A stretch of 44,149 nt of DNA from Bacteroidaceae bacterium (GCA_017614465.1 JAGABW010000024.1:1-44149), one strand, 5' to 3'; positions 1 through 9,792 are shown, counted from the first letter of the stretch. Notes: a model not told the origin generated them from the letters alone. Numbers and translations: made by a program.

Positions 1-2
1 AA

Positions 3-110
3 CCTATAACTGTAATCGCTTATAATGAGACAGCTAATACTTTATATGGATTGGATGCCGAAAATACTCTTTATAAATATGATATTTCAAAATACCTGAA
101 GAAGAAATAG
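3..110 (+). CDS. C-terminal end of a BF3164-type six-bladed propeller lipoprotein (partial)
   Basis: The window opens inside a reading frame that ends at the TAG at 108-110. Its 35 visible residues end in the motif YKYDISKYLKKK. The downstream gene at 607-1718 ends in QYDISKYLKTKK, and a 22-base block is identical between the two (76-97 and 1681-1702), so this is a tandem paralogue of that gene. The family is a Bacteroidales group of TolB-like six-bladed beta-propeller lipoproteins whose molecular role is not established. Only the last blade is visible, so the family name is borrowed from the paralogue. Confidence 0.65.
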   Translation, partial: PITVIAYNETANTLYGLDAENTLYKYDISKYLKKK

Positions 111-112
111 TT

Positions 113-211
113 ATGCATAAGTTGTTGTTAATAGTGGTATTGCTGTTGATTGTTTTTTGTTCAAACAATGACAAGGCTTTGCAACGGATAGAATTAATGA
201 ATAATCTTTAA
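113..211 (+). pseudogene. Short lipoprotein-like ORF, probably the remnant of a larger lipoprotein gene
   Basis: An ATG two bases after the preceding stop opens a 32-residue frame. It has a textbook lipoprotein signal: MHK, a run of Leu/Val/Ile, then the lipobox-like IVFC with Cys16, followed by SNNDKALQRIELMNNL and TAA. The frame stays open after that stop for another 17 codons, starting with ATG at 212 and ending at TAG 263-265, with a Lys/Tyr-rich sequence. The start resembles the N-terminus of Bacteroidales TPR-type lipoproteins (Cys-Ser then charged residues and a helix), so truncation by a stop is likely. It could also be a genuine very small lipoprotein. A decayed second copy appears after the next propeller gene (about 1719-1775). 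Confidence 0.4.
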
Positions 212-292
212 ATGTATCAATTGTATAAGAAAGGAGTAAAGCTTCTTAAACAAGAATACAACTAGAATTAAATATAATGTATTTGTAAATTG

Positions 293-325
293 AATCGAGT
301 TGTCAGATGATGACTCGATTTTTTT
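293..325 (+). terminator. Intrinsic terminator after the propeller/lipoprotein fragment
   Basis: An 8-bp perfect stem (293-300 with 313-320, arms AATCGAGT and ACTCGATT) and a 12-base loop are followed at once by a T run. It ends the transcription unit entering from the left edge. Confidence 0.7.
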
Positions 326-606
326 AATACAACACTTATGTTTTCTTAAAATAAACAGTTTATTTAGTGTTTTTCTCCCCAAAAAGTTTGTGAATTCCAT
401 CTTTTTTTGTTGTTTTGCAATAGATTTATGCCTTATCTTAATCAATAAAGAATCAATGGTTTAGAATTTATTCTTGCCATACAATAAGTCAAATCTCAAA
501 GTTTAATCATGTCCCTGCATTATAGCATGAAACCATGAGAAAGTTAAACACCGACATAGAAGTCATTTTTTGCAAATTAATATTTTAATCATTAATATTT
601 CCTATT
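326..606. other. AT-rich intergenic stretch without a recognisable gene
   Basis: About 280 bases lie between the terminator and the next lipoprotein ATG. I see no convincing coding sequence: the small minus-strand frame here crosses the terminator hairpin and has no family features. A run of T followed by GC at 566-573 may be part of a promoter for the propeller gene, but it matches the TAnnTTTG core poorly. Confidence 0.4.
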
Positions 607-1718
607 ATGAAAACAATCTGTTATTTATTTTTAGTTACCTTATTCTTATATTCATGTAAGTCTTCACCAGAGAACGAATATGAGATAAAATATTCAGTTA
701 TTAACACTACAGATACACTGACAGGACGTATCACAGAATTCGATTCATTAATATATGCAACTAATATCTCCTGTGTAGATAAATATCTTATATTACTTAA
801 TAAAATGAACCTTTATTCAATATATATCAGTCGTCAAATGATTCTTTATTATGTCAGATAGGTTCGATAGGACGTGCCAAGAATGAATTTTCAACAGAGG
901 CATTGGAGTTTGTGGGTAGAAAAGATGAAAATGGAGATATATTGATGGATGTTCAGGATATTGCTCTCTTGCGAGTAGTGAATCTTACATCATCAATGGA
1001 ACAAAAACGCGTAATAGTTACAGATGTGTATCGTCCAAAAGATTTTCAAATAACAGATTGCAATGAGTCTTTCTTTATAGATAAAGATCATGTGGTTCAT
1101 TATTATCGGTCGCGTTTCGACGGGACCCCCCGAGATGCTAATAAATTGCCTTCGTGTGTAACGCTGCAATCAGGAAAAACAACGGATACTCTATATACAA
1201 ATCCTTTCTTGATTACGGACTGTAATGAGCAATTTACAGGTATAGTGAATATAACTATGTTCCAAATGAAACCAGACCATAGTAAATTTGTAGAGTTTGG
1301 TTGTTTGCAAGACTATTTTACAATAACAGATATTGCCACCAAGAAAACTATTATCGTCGCAAATGACAATCATCGTGATTTTCATGAGGAAGTTAAGAAG
1401 ATTGTGAATAATAGTAGTTTTAATTACGCAGCACGTGATCTAAAGATTGAAAATTTATCTTGTTATGCTTCTGATAATTATATTTTCTTGTTGCATGACG
1501 GAATGACAACATGGGAAAGGGATGATTATGAAACAATCTTAGGTCGTGAAATCAGGATATATGACTGGGAAGGTAATTTCATTTCATCTTTTTTTCTGAA
1601 GGAAAACATTTCAATTTTTGCATATAATGATGTTACAAATAAATTCTATGCAATAGAGTCTAAAACAGATAACATACTTCAATATGATATTTCAAAATAC
1701 CTTAAGACTAAGAAATAG
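607..1718 (+). pseudogene. Frameshifted BF3164-type six-bladed propeller lipoprotein
   Basis: The ATG at 607 opens a lipoprotein signal peptide (MKTICYLFLVTLFLYSC, Cys17 as the lipidated residue). The frame ends at the TAG at 859-861, but the +2 frame continues the protein. From about 831 it reads SNDSLLCQIGSIGRAKNEFS and runs on through position 903 to the stop at 1716-1718. Adding one T next to 831 (AGT CGT becoming AGT TCG) restores an uninterrupted lipoprotein of about 370 residues, the usual length for this family of TolB-like propellers. The later part has the repeated strand pattern expected of propeller blades and ends in YDISKYLKTKK, like the paralogue at the left edge. The gene is either a recent pseudogene or carries a sequencing or assembly error. 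The TTG at 903 is not a credible independent start. Confidence 0.75.
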
Positions 1719-1780
1719 TGATACATAAGTCATAGTTATATCATTATCGTTTATCTGTTGATTCTCTGCTTGATAGGGAT
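1719..1780 (+). pseudogene. Decayed second copy of the small lipoprotein-like ORF
   Basis: The bases after the propeller stop align by eye with 111-165: ATACATAAG for ATGCATAAG, then a T-rich segment, then the shared CTGTTGATT. The start codon has become ATA and the frame is interrupted. This places the same propeller-plus-short-lipoprotein order twice in tandem. The alignment was made by eye and is short. Confidence 0.4.
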
Positions 1781-1852
1781 ATAAAAAATGTCGAACCACA
1801 ATAATTGATAAAAAATATCTGGATAAAATTATACATTCAAAGAAAAAAATTG

Positions 1853-1860
1853 TAACTTTG
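1853..1860 (+). promoter_or_regulatory. Bacteroidota -7 promoter element for the DUF4301-purT unit
   Basis: TAACTTTG matches the TAnnTTTG core and lies 36 bases before the DUF4301 ATG. No clear -33 TTTG is visible at the usual distance. Confidence 0.55.
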
Positions 1861-1896
1861 TAATCGATAATAACGTTTAGTTTACATTATTAACAT

Positions 1897-3423
1897 ATGC
1901 TTACAAAAGAAGATAAAGAGTTTCTAAAACAGAAACAGATTAGCGAAGAAACCTTGAATCACCAACTTACACAACATCGTGAAGGTTTTCCTTTTTTGAA
2001 ATTAGTTGATGCGGCATCCCCAGAGAAAGGTATTCTCATTGTAAATGATGAGCAACGAAAAGAATATCTTGATGTCTGGAATCAGTATCTTCAGGAAAAT
2101 CATAAGGTTCAAAAGTTTGTGCCAGCCTCTGGTGCAGCATCACGTATGTTTAAGAATCTTTTTGAGTTTTTAGATGGTGAAAGTGATACTCCAGATACTG
2201 ACTTTATAAAGAAGTTCTTTGAGAATATTCATGACTTCGCTTTCTATGATGCGTTGAATGATGCCTGTGTGGTTAATAAACAAGAAGAAATAGATGAACT
2301 TATCGGTGAAGGTAAGTATAAGAGTGTTGTGGCTAATCTGCTTGATGAACAGGGACTTGGATACGGAAGCCTGCCAAAAGGCTTGTTATTCTTCCATGCA
2401 TATGACGATTGCGTAAGAACTCCACTCGAGGAACATCTTGTTGAAGGTGCTTTATATGCATCGGGAAATGATAAGAATGTAAACATACATTTTACTGTCA
2501 GTCCTGAACACCGTGAATTGTTTGAACAATTAGTAGAAGACAAGGTAAAGGATTTTGAAGATAAATTCAAGGTTCATTATAACATATCATTCTCAGAACA
2601 GAAATCAAGCACAGATACAATTGCTGCAACAGCCGATGGCGAACCATTCCGCAATGAAGACGGCACATTATTGTTCCGTCCAGGAGGTCATGGAGCTTTG
2701 ATTGAAAATCTGAATGATCTCGATTCTGATGTGATTTTTATAAAGAATATTGACAATGTAGTACCTGATGGTTTGAAACCTGTTACTGTTGAAAACAAGA
2801 AACTTATAGCAGGAATATTGGTTTCTGTACAGAATCAGATCTTTAAGTACTTGAATTTACTTGATTCAGGCTCATATTCTCATTCAGATATTGAAGAAAT
2901 CATACGTTTTGTTCGTGATGTCTTATGTCAGCGAAATCCAAATCTTACAAATTTGGAAGATGCAGACCTCGTTATCTATCTGCGTAAGAAATTAAACCGA
3001 CCAATTCGCGTGTGTGGAATGGTACGTAATGTGGGTGAACCTGGTGGAGGACCTTTCCTTGCATATAATTCAGATGGAACTATCTCACCTCAAATATTGG
3101 AGAGCAGTCAGATAGACACATCCAATGCTGAATATGTAAAGATGTTCCAAAGCGGTACTCACTTCAATCCAGTTGATTTGGTCTGCGCTGTGAAGAATTA
3201 TAAAGGCGAACATTTCAACTTGCCTGATTATGTGGATCCTCAGACTGGTTTTATCTCATCAAAGAGTAAGAATGGTAAAGAATTACGTGCGTTAGAATTA
3301 CCTGGACTCTGGAATGGTGCAATGAGTGATTGGAATACTATCTTTGTGGAAGTGCCTCTTGAGACATTCAATCCAGTAAAAACAGTGAATGACTTATTAA
3401 GAACTCAACATCAACCTCATTAA
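1897..3423 (+). CDS. DUF4301 family protein, possible nucleotidyltransferase-like enzyme
   Basis: This 508-residue soluble protein has no signal peptide and matches the Bacteroidota-restricted DUF4301 family over its whole length. Three glycine-rich motifs recall the GT-A nucleotidyltransferase fold of UDP-sugar pyrophosphorylases: [13 protein letters not shown] at 74-86, where such enzymes carry a Gly-rich loop with a catalytic Arg; [12 protein letters not shown] at 261-272 followed by [10 protein letters not shown] at 282-291, resembling their GHGxL...NxDN pair; and a Gly-rich segment [11 protein letters not shown] near 377-387. The resemblance is my inference and the substrate is unknown. 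The ATG at 1897 follows a good promoter core. purT starts 20 bases after the stop, so the two are probably co-transcribed. Confidence 0.85.
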   Translation: MLTKEDKEFLKQKQISEETLNHQLTQHREGFPFLKLVDAASPEKGILIVNDEQRKEYLDVWNQYLQENHKVQKFVPASGAASRMFKNLFEFLDGESDTPDTDFIKKFFENIHDFAFYDALNDACVVNKQEEIDELIGEGKYKSVVANLLDEQGLGYGSLPKGLLFFHAYDDCVRTPLEEHLVEGALYASGNDKNVNIHFTVSPEHRELFEQLVEDKVKDFEDKFKVHYNISFSEQKSSTDTIAATADGEPFRNEDGTLLFRPGGHGALIENLNDLDSDVIFIKNIDNVVPDGLKPVTVENKKLIAGILVSVQNQIFKYLNLLDSGSYSHSDIEEIIRFVRDVLCQRNPNLTNLEDADLVIYLRKKLNRPIRVCGMVRNVGEPGGGPFLAYNSDGTISPQILESSQIDTSNAEYVKMFQSGTHFNPVDLVCAVKNYKGEHFNLPDYVDPQTGFISSKSKNGKELRALELPGLWNGAMSDWNTIFVEVPLETFNPVKTVNDLLRTQHQPH

Positions 3424-3443
3424 TAATTCTAAACATCGTTAAC

Positions 3444-4607
3444 ATGAAAAAAATCATGCTACTTGGCTCTGGAGAGCTTGGAAAAGAATTTGTTATCGCA
3501 TGTAAGCGCAAAGGTGCATATGTGATAGCTTGTGACAAGTATAATAATGCTCCTGCAATGCAGGTTGCAGATGAACGTGAGGTATTCTCAATGCTTGATG
3601 GTGATGCACTTATGGCTGCTGTACGTAAACACAATCCGGATATCATTGTTCCTGAGATTGAAGCAATTCGTACAGAAAAGCTTTATGATTGTGAGAAGAT
3701 GGGCATTCAGGTTACTCCGTCTGCACGTGCTGTGAACTTTACAATGAACCGTAAGGCTATTCGTGAATTGGCTCACACCGAACTCGGTTTGAAGACTGCA
3801 AACTATAAGTATGCCAAGACGTATGACGAATTTCTTGCTGCTGCTGACGAAATAGGTTATCCTTTCATTGTGAAACCTTTGATGTCTTCATCTGGCCATG
3901 GTCAGAGCAAGGTTGATTCTCCAGCTGAACTTCAGCGTGCATGGGACGATGCTGTGGCTGGTGCTCGTGGTGATATAAAGGAAGTTATTGTAGAACAATT
4001 CATAAAATTCGACTCAGAAATCACGTTGCTTACTGTTACACAGAAGAACGGAAAGACTCTCTTCTGCCAACCAATCGGACATGTTCAGAAGGGTGGGGAT
4101 TATCGTGAAAGCTATCAGCCTGCACTTGTAAGTCCTGAACAATTGAAGACAGCACAGGAAATGGCTGCAAAAGTAACAGAGGCATTGACCGGTGCCGGTA
4201 TATGGGGTGTTGAATTCTTCTTGTCAAACACCGACGGAGTATATTTCAGCGAGTTGTCTCCACGTCCACACGATACAGGTATGGTTACACTTGCTGGTAC
4301 TCAAAACCTCAGTGAGTTTGAACTTCATTGCCGTGCAGTGTTAGGATTGCCAATTCCTGAAATCACACAAGAGAGAATCGGTGCGAGTGCAGTAATATTA
4401 TCACCTGTTGCAACACAAAACCCAGAATATGAAGGATTAGAGGAAGTCTGTGCGGCAGAACGTACTTATCTTCGTATTTTTGGCAAACCAAACGCACATG
4501 TCGGACGCCGTATGGGAGTTGTAGTATGTTACGATAAACTTGGTGAGTCGGTTGATCAGTTACGTGAAAAATGTAAGGCTTTGGCAGCAAAAGTTACAGT
4601 TAAATAA
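3444..4607 (+). CDS. purT: Formate-dependent phosphoribosylglycinamide formyltransferase (GAR transformylase 2)
   Basis: PurT makes formyl-GAR from GAR, formate and ATP in purine synthesis, bypassing the folate-dependent PurN step. The 387 residues match the family length. The N-terminal preATP-grasp domain opens with [12 protein letters not shown] (5-16). The ATP-grasp domain spans roughly 105-300, with the ATP-binding lysine segment [13 protein letters not shown] (143-155), EQF (184-186), and the metal and substrate motif [12 protein letters not shown] (268-279). The SPRPHDTG form separates PurT from the related PurK. The gene follows DUF4301 by 20 bases and is closed by a strong terminator at 4692-4721. 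Confidence 0.95.
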   Translation: MKKIMLLGSGELGKEFVIACKRKGAYVIACDKYNNAPAMQVADEREVFSMLDGDALMAAVRKHNPDIIVPEIEAIRTEKLYDCEKMGIQVTPSARAVNFTMNRKAIRELAHTELGLKTANYKYAKTYDEFLAAADEIGYPFIVKPLMSSSGHGQSKVDSPAELQRAWDDAVAGARGDIKEVIVEQFIKFDSEITLLTVTQKNGKTLFCQPIGHVQKGGDYRESYQPALVSPEQLKTAQEMAAKVTEALTGAGIWGVEFFLSNTDGVYFSELSPRPHDTGMVTLAGTQNLSEFELHCRAVLGLPIPEITQERIGASAVILSPVATQNPEYEGLEEVCAAERTYLRIFGKPNAHVGRRMGVVVCYDKLGESVDQLREKCKALAAKVTVK

Positions 4608-4691
4608 CATGTTGTAGTAAGAAAAGTCTCACAGCATAAGTTATTAATATGTAAAGAATAATCTGCTGAAATTCTTTATAATAATATAAAG

Positions 4692-4721
4692 TCCTTAATC
4701 TTAATTGGTTAAGGATTTTTT
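4692..4721 (+). terminator. Intrinsic terminator after purT
   Basis: A 9-bp stem (4692-4700 with 4707-4715, one G-U pair) and the loop TTAATT are followed by six T. Confidence 0.85.
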
Positions 4722-4790
4722 ATGCGATAGTTATTAACGTTTTCAACATAGTTATCAACACCCATGTTTAATAATTTCGTACCAGAATTA

Positions 4791-4820
4791 TTGAATACAT
4801 GACAAAAAGAATTAACTTTG
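4791..4820 (+). promoter_or_regulatory. Bacteroidota promoter of dnaB
   Basis: TTG at 4791-4793, a 19-base spacer, then TAACTTTG at 4813-4820 fit the -33/-7 architecture of the phylum. The dnaB ATG is 25 bases downstream. Confidence 0.75.
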
Positions 4821-4845
4821 CATTTGCAATTAACAAGAACGGAAG

Positions 4846-6375
4846 ATGGCAGAAGAAAAGAAGAGAACTTATAAAAGAAAAACATCGGTTACTCAACCAA
4901 TAGTTGTAAATGAAATCGGACGTCAGCAACCTCAGGCTCTCGATTTCGAAGCAGCTGTGTTGGGAGCATGCTTGATTGAGAAAGATGCTCATGGATTGGT
5001 GAGTGATATATTGAAACCAGCTTCATTTTACGATACCAGACACAAATTAATATATCAGACAATTCAGATGCTCGCGGCTGAAAACAAGCCGATAGACATC
5101 CTTACCGTAACAGAACAATTACGTGCTAACGGTGATTTGGAGCAGGCTGGAGGTGTCTTCTATATAGCCGAACTTAGTCAGAAGGTTATTTCATCGGCAC
5201 ATATCGAGTATCACGCCCAGATTATCGCACAAAAGGCATTGGCGCGTGAACTGATCACATATGCCAGCGAAATTCTGCGTCATGCCTTTGATGAAGGTGA
5301 AGATATTCAGCAACTTATGCAATCTGCAGAAGGACGATTGTTTGAATTGTCAAAGACAAATCTTAAGAAAGACTTCACACAGATCGACCCTGTCATAAAA
5401 GAAGCATTTGAGCAACTCAACAAGGCTGCTGCAAATCAGGATGGTCTGTCAGGTATTCCTTCAGGATTTGACAAACTTGATGCTATTACTAACGGATGGC
5501 AGAAGTCCGACCTTATCATCATTGCTGCACGTCCGGCGATGGGAAAAACAGCCTTTGTGTTGTCAATGGCTAAGAACATCACCGTTGATTACAGAAAACC
5601 TGTAGCTATGTTCTCGCTTGAAATGTCAAATGTACAGTTGGTCAATCGTATGATTGTCAATGTGTGCTCAATCCCTGGTGAAAAAATCAGAAGCGGACGA
5701 CTCGATCCATATGAATGGGATGAACTGAACGTGAAAATCAATGACTTGTATGGTGCACCGCTTTATGTTGATGACACTCCGTCGCTGTCAGTCTTTGAAT
5801 TACGAACAAAAGCACGTCGTTTGGTTCGTGAACATGGAGTGGAACTGATAATAATCGACTACCTTCAGTTGATGAATGCATCGGGAATGAGTTATAACAG
5901 CCGTCAGGAAGAAGTTTCTACCATTTCACGTTCTTTGAAGCAGCTGGCAAAGGAATTGCAGATTCCGATAATCGCATTGTCACAGTTGAACCGTGGAGTG
6001 GAAAACCGACCTGCAACAGAAGACAATCCGGATAATAAACGTCCTCAGTTGAGCGACTTGCGTGAATCTGGAGCGATAGAGCAGGACGCCGATATGGTAT
6101 GTATGATTCACCGTCCGGAATACTACAAGTTGTATAAGGACGTACATGGAAACTCAACTAAAGGTATTGCCGAGATTATCATTGCAAAGCACCGTAACGG
6201 TCAGGTTGGCGATGTGAGATTGAGATTTATATCTGAGTATGCACGTTTTGCTAATGCTGACGAATCAGATTTCTCTTCATTGGGAGGTGAGGAAATAATC
6301 ATGTCGCAAGGAAATGCAATGATACAAAATGACGATTTCCCAACACCTGCATTCGACGATGTGGCTCCATTCTGA
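4846..6375 (+). CDS. dnaB: Replicative DNA helicase DnaB
   Basis: This is the hexameric helicase that unwinds DNA at the replication fork and recruits primase. The 509 residues carry a basic N-terminal tail (KKRTYKRK), the helical DnaB N-domain (about 28-130), a linker, and the RecA-like ATPase domain (about 200-460). Visible motifs are Walker A ARPAMGKTA (228-236), the catalytic Glu in FSLEM (Glu259), Walker B IIIDYLQL (335-342) and the conserved DLRESGAIEQDADM segment near 405-420. No intein interrupts the Walker A site, a common insertion point. The gene stands alone between two terminators, with its own promoter. Confidence 0.97.
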   Translation: MAEEKKRTYKRKTSVTQPIVVNEIGRQQPQALDFEAAVLGACLIEKDAHGLVSDILKPASFYDTRHKLIYQTIQMLAAENKPIDILTVTEQLRANGDLEQAGGVFYIAELSQKVISSAHIEYHAQIIAQKALARELITYASEILRHAFDEGEDIQQLMQSAEGRLFELSKTNLKKDFTQIDPVIKEAFEQLNKAAANQDGLSGIPSGFDKLDAITNGWQKSDLIIIAARPAMGKTAFVLSMAKNITVDYRKPVAMFSLEMSNVQLVNRMIVNVCSIPGEKIRSGRLDPYEWDELNVKINDLYGAPLYVDDTPSLSVFELRTKARRLVREHGVELIIIDYLQLMNASGMSYNSRQEEVSTISRSLKQLAKELQIPIIALSQLNRGVENRPATEDNPDNKRPQLSDLRESGAIEQDADMVCMIHRPEYYKLYKDVHGNSTKGIAEIIIAKHRNGQVGDVRLRFISEYARFANADESDFSSLGGEEIIMSQGNAMIQNDDFPTPAFDDVAPF

Positions 6376-6582
6376 TGTAATGTGTTGCTAATCAGTAGTG
6401 ATATGTTTTTATATACAGAACTGTCATTTTGATAGATGCAGGAGATTATATATGTATTGAGGAAATTTTAATGAATAATCTGATAATATTGATTGGGAGT
6501 ATTTAATAGAGAATGGCACGAGAAATAATATGGAATGAATGAAATAAACACATTTTCTCACTATATCAATATGTTTTCAGGA
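6376..6582. other. Intergenic stretch after dnaB, no gene seen
   Basis: About 200 AT-rich bases separate the dnaB stop from the terminator at 6583. There are scattered stops in all frames, no repeat and no recognisable RNA. It is probably the long 3' untranslated region of dnaB. Confidence 0.5.
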
Positions 6583-6620
6583 GAGCACTTATTAGGAAAA
6601 TAAGTGCTCTTATTATTTTT
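6583..6620 (+). terminator. Strong intrinsic terminator between dnaB and ispE
   Basis: A perfect 11-bp stem (6583-6593 with 6599-6609) and a 5-base loop are followed by the T-rich tract TTATTATTTTT. Confidence 0.85.
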
Positions 6621-6647
6621 GTGATAAAAGAATAATTCGTATATTTG
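6618..6647 (+). promoter_or_regulatory. Bacteroidota promoter of ispE-ligA
   Basis: TTTG at 6618-6621 and TATATTTG at 6640-6647 are separated by 18 bases. The ispE ATG follows 47 bases later. The upstream element overlaps the T tract of the preceding terminator. Confidence 0.65.
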
Positions 6648-6694
6648 CAAAACAACCATGGAGTATATTATATTCCAACTAAAACCGAATAATT

Positions 6695-7528
6695 ATGATA
6701 TTTTATCCTAATGCAAAAATAAATATAGGCCTGAATGTAGTGGAGAAACGTCAAGATGGGTATCATAACCTGGAAACAGTGTTTTATCCGATACCTCTTC
6801 AAGATGCTATAGAGTTGAACACTTTAAGTTCGAATGAACAGTCAAATGACCCGTTCAAACTGAAGGTGTCAGGCAATATTCTTGATGGTACTCCCGACGA
6901 CAATTTGGTAATAAAAGCATACCAGATGTTGCGTAATGACTTTAATCTGCCAAGTTGTTCATTTAACCTGTTTAAACATATACCTACAGGTGCCGGACTG
7001 GGTGGTGGAAGTAGTGATGCCGCATTCACAATCAAGGCCTTAAATGAAAAATTCTCATTGAATTTATCAGATCGGCAAATGGAAGATTATGCCTCACGAT
7101 TAGGTGCCGATTGTGCTTTTTTCATTAAGAACAAACCTGTGTTGGCAACTGGTATCGGAAATGTCTTCCAACCTATAGATCTTTCATTAAAAGGTAAGAC
7201 GATTGTGCTTGTTAAACCTGATATATTTGTCTCAACTCCAGATGCTTATCGTTTGGTGAAACCAGCACAACCGGAACGTCCATTGTCTGAACTTCTAAAG
7301 CAACCGATAGAGTCATGGCGCGATAATGTGGTGAATGATTTTGAACCAAGTGTATTTGCAAAATATCCTGAGATTGCAGCAATTAAAGACCTTTTATATG
7401 ATATGGGCGCAATTTACGCCTCTATGTCGGGTAGCGGCAGTAGTGTATATGGAATATTCAAACGTCCATTGGAGAATGTGGATATCCATTTTGCGGGTTA
7501 TTTCTGCAGACAACGTGAATTAGAGTAA
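6695..7528 (+). CDS. ispE: 4-diphosphocytidyl-2-C-methyl-D-erythritol kinase
   Basis: IspE phosphorylates CDP-methylerythritol in the non-mevalonate isoprenoid pathway. The 277 residues show the GHMP-kinase pattern: [11 protein letters not shown] with Lys8 at the N-terminus, the ATP-binding loop [14 protein letters not shown] (97-110), LGADCAFF with catalytic-type Asp139, and the C-terminal [10 protein letters not shown] motif. ligA begins 30 bases downstream without a terminator, so the two probably form an operon. Isoprenoid output is used by the prenyl synthase at 17538-18524. Confidence 0.95.
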   Translation: MIFYPNAKINIGLNVVEKRQDGYHNLETVFYPIPLQDAIELNTLSSNEQSNDPFKLKVSGNILDGTPDDNLVIKAYQMLRNDFNLPSCSFNLFKHIPTGAGLGGGSSDAAFTIKALNEKFSLNLSDRQMEDYASRLGADCAFFIKNKPVLATGIGNVFQPIDLSLKGKTIVLVKPDIFVSTPDAYRLVKPAQPERPLSELLKQPIESWRDNVVNDFEPSVFAKYPEIAAIKDLLYDMGAIYASMSGSGSSVYGIFKRPLENVDIHFAGYFCRQRELE

Positions 7529-7558
7529 TATATATTAATACTGAATTAGATTTTACCA

Positions 7559-9736
7559 ATGTCTGTATTAGAACAAATACAACAACTAAGACAAGAACTG
7601 CACCAACATAATTATAATTATTATGTTCTTAATCAGCCAACTATATCTGATTATGATTTCGATATGTTGATGCACAAACTTGAACAATTAGAGGCTGAAC
7701 ATCCAGAATATTCAGATGAGAATTCGCCAACTCAAAGAGTAGGAAGCGACTTGAATCAACAGTTTAAACAGGTTGCGCATAAATATCCGATGTTGTCTTT
7801 ATCTAATACATATAATGAAGACGATGTACGTGACTTTTATAGAAGAGTTGATGAAGGACTTAACGGCGAACCATTTGAAATAATTGCAGAACTGAAATAT
7901 GATGGTCTAAGCATAAGTCTGACATATATTGACGGAAAACTAACTCAGGCTGTTACACGTGGAGACGGTGTGAAGGGTGATGATGTGACGAATAATGTAC
8001 GTACAATACGTTCGATACCACTTGTTTTGCAAAACAAATCTGATTATCCCCACGAGTTTGAGATACGTGGCGAGATACTGATGCCATGGGCAAGTTTTGA
8101 ACGTCTTAACCGTGAGCGTGAATTGCGTGAAGAACCATTGTTTGCAAATCCTCGTAATGCTGCAAGCGGGACATTGAAGAGTCAGAATTCAACAGTTGTC
8201 GCTCAACGACAACTTGATGCCTATTTATATTATTTAATCGTGCCAGATGGTGAAACACCAGTAATTGAGAAAAATAATAAATCCCAACAGGTTGAGATAA
8301 AGAAGACAAATGACGCACAGTTGGATTTGTTTGCAGAACCAGTGCAGACTCAGTTGGAACTCTTTGCTGAACCTGATGATAAACAAAATGATACTATAAA
8401 AGATGTTCAGTCGAATAAAATTGCGATTGCCACCCATTATGAGGGACTGCAAAAAGCAAAAGAGTGGGGATTTAAGATAAGTGACGCAATGAAAGTCTGT
8501 CGTTCTCTTCAGGATGTATTGGATTTTCTTGATTATTGGAGCACAGAACGCAAAAATCTTCCAGTTGCAACAGATGGCGTGGTACTGAAAGTCAATTCTA
8601 TTCGCCAGCAACATCATTTGGGATACACTGCAAAATCGCCACGATGGGCTATCGCATATAAATTCCAGACTGAAAGAGCATGTACTCGTCTGAATGAAGT
8701 GACATATCAGGTCGGACGCACAGGAGCAATCACTCCAGTGGCAAATATGGATCCGGTACAATTGGCTGGAACAATCGTTAAACGTGCATCTCTCCATAAT
8801 GCAGATATCATTTCACAACTGGATTTGCATATTGGTGATATGGTATATGTTGAAAAGGGTGGTGAAATCATCCCTAAGGTTGTGGGCGTGGATAGTAGTC
8901 AGCGTTCAGAATCGCTTGAACCAGTGACGTTTATCACCAACTGTCCTGAATGTGGTACACCTTTGGTGCGTTTTGAAGGTGAAGCGGCTCATTATTGTCC
9001 TAATGACACAGGTTGCCCTCCTCAGATAAAAGGCCGTATCGAGCATTTTATCTCACGTAAGGCAATGAATATAGAGAGTCTCGGCCCTGAAACGGTTGAC
9101 GACTTCTATCAGCGTGGATTAGTTCACGATGTGGCAGATCTATACGACTTGACTATCGCCCAGATATCGAATAATAACCCTAATCGTGTTGTTTCAGCGC
9201 AGAAAGCAGTTGAGGCAATCAAAAAATCTGCATCAGTGCCGTTTGAAAGAGTGCTGTTTGCCATCGGTATTCGTTTTGTAGGAGAAACTACAGCAAAACT
9301 CATCGCTCGTAAGTTTAAGTCAATGGATGCATTATCTGTTGCAACGCGCGAACAACTTCTTGAAGTAGATGGAGTAGGGGCTGTTATCGCAGATAGTATA
9401 ATTCAGTTCTTTTCAAAAGAGAAAAATCTGGAGATTATTTCACGTTTGAGAGCTGCCGGCTTGCAAATGGAACTTGCAAAAGAACAACTTGAAGGAACTA
9501 CAACATTGCTTGAAGGACAGAATATCGTGATAAGCGGAGTCTTTAATCATCATAGTCGAGATGAATACAAGGCGATGATTGAGCGTAATGGAGGCAAGAA
9601 TGTGAGTAGCATAAGTTCTAAAACCACATTCGTTCTTGCAGGCGATAATATGGGACCTTCAAAACTCGAAAAAGCTCAAAAATTAGGCATAAGAATAATG
9701 ACAGAAGAGGAATTTTTGCAGATTATTCAGTCTTGA
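7559..9736 (+). CDS. ligA: NAD-dependent DNA ligase LigA with an insertion carrying twin clamp-binding-like motifs
   Basis: LigA seals nicks in Okazaki-fragment joining and repair, using NAD+. The 725 residues contain the Ia domain, the adenylation domain with active-site Lys113 (ELKYDG), the OB fold, a four-cysteine zinc finger (CPEC near 462, then C and C near 483-490), helix-hairpin-helix repeats, and a C-terminal BRCT domain (about 645-725). It is about 50 residues longer than the E. coli enzyme. The extra length is mostly a hydrophilic insertion at about 230-290, just before the [14 protein letters not shown] segment that closes the adenylation domain. The insertion carries QLDLF (254-258) and QLELF (265-269), each followed by AEP, which match the bacterial beta-clamp binding consensus QL(S/D)LF. 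Clamp binding is inference; the ligase identity is certain. Confidence 0.97.
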   Translation: MSVLEQIQQLRQELHQHNYNYYVLNQPTISDYDFDMLMHKLEQLEAEHPEYSDENSPTQRVGSDLNQQFKQVAHKYPMLSLSNTYNEDDVRDFYRRVDEGLNGEPFEIIAELKYDGLSISLTYIDGKLTQAVTRGDGVKGDDVTNNVRTIRSIPLVLQNKSDYPHEFEIRGEILMPWASFERLNRERELREEPLFANPRNAASGTLKSQNSTVVAQRQLDAYLYYLIVPDGETPVIEKNNKSQQVEIKKTNDAQLDLFAEPVQTQLELFAEPDDKQNDTIKDVQSNKIAIATHYEGLQKAKEWGFKISDAMKVCRSLQDVLDFLDYWSTERKNLPVATDGVVLKVNSIRQQHHLGYTAKSPRWAIAYKFQTERACTRLNEVTYQVGRTGAITPVANMDPVQLAGTIVKRASLHNADIISQLDLHIGDMVYVEKGGEIIPKVVGVDSSQRSESLEPVTFITNCPECGTPLVRFEGEAAHYCPNDTGCPPQIKGRIEHFISRKAMNIESLGPETVDDFYQRGLVHDVADLYDLTIAQISNNNPNRVVSAQKAVEAIKKSASVPFERVLFAIGIRFVGETTAKLIARKFKSMDALSVATREQLLEVDGVGAVIADSIIQFFSKEKNLEIISRLRAAGLQMELAKEQLEGTTTLLEGQNIVISGVFNHHSRDEYKAMIERNGGKNVSSISSKTTFVLAGDNMGPSKLEKAQKLGIRIMTEEEFLQIIQS

Positions 9737-9792
9737 GCATTAATATGGTTGTATTTGTTAGTTATTTTGTCTGTAATTTCGTTATTATTTCG

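Noticed and set aside
194-445. Minus-strand frame of 83 codons near the left end
   Set aside because: It runs through the terminator hairpin at 293-325, has low-complexity Lys/Ile/Phe content typical of AT-rich DNA, and shows no domain or promoter.
903-1718. Independent gene starting at TTG 903
   Set aside because: Coding-like sequence continues upstream in the same frame to about 831 and joins the lipoprotein start at 607 if one base is restored. The TTG is therefore internal to a frameshifted gene.
8234-8797. 187-codon minus-strand frame inside ligA
   Set aside because: It is antisense to a certain LigA sequence, with scattered Cys/His and no domain pattern. It is a shadow frame.
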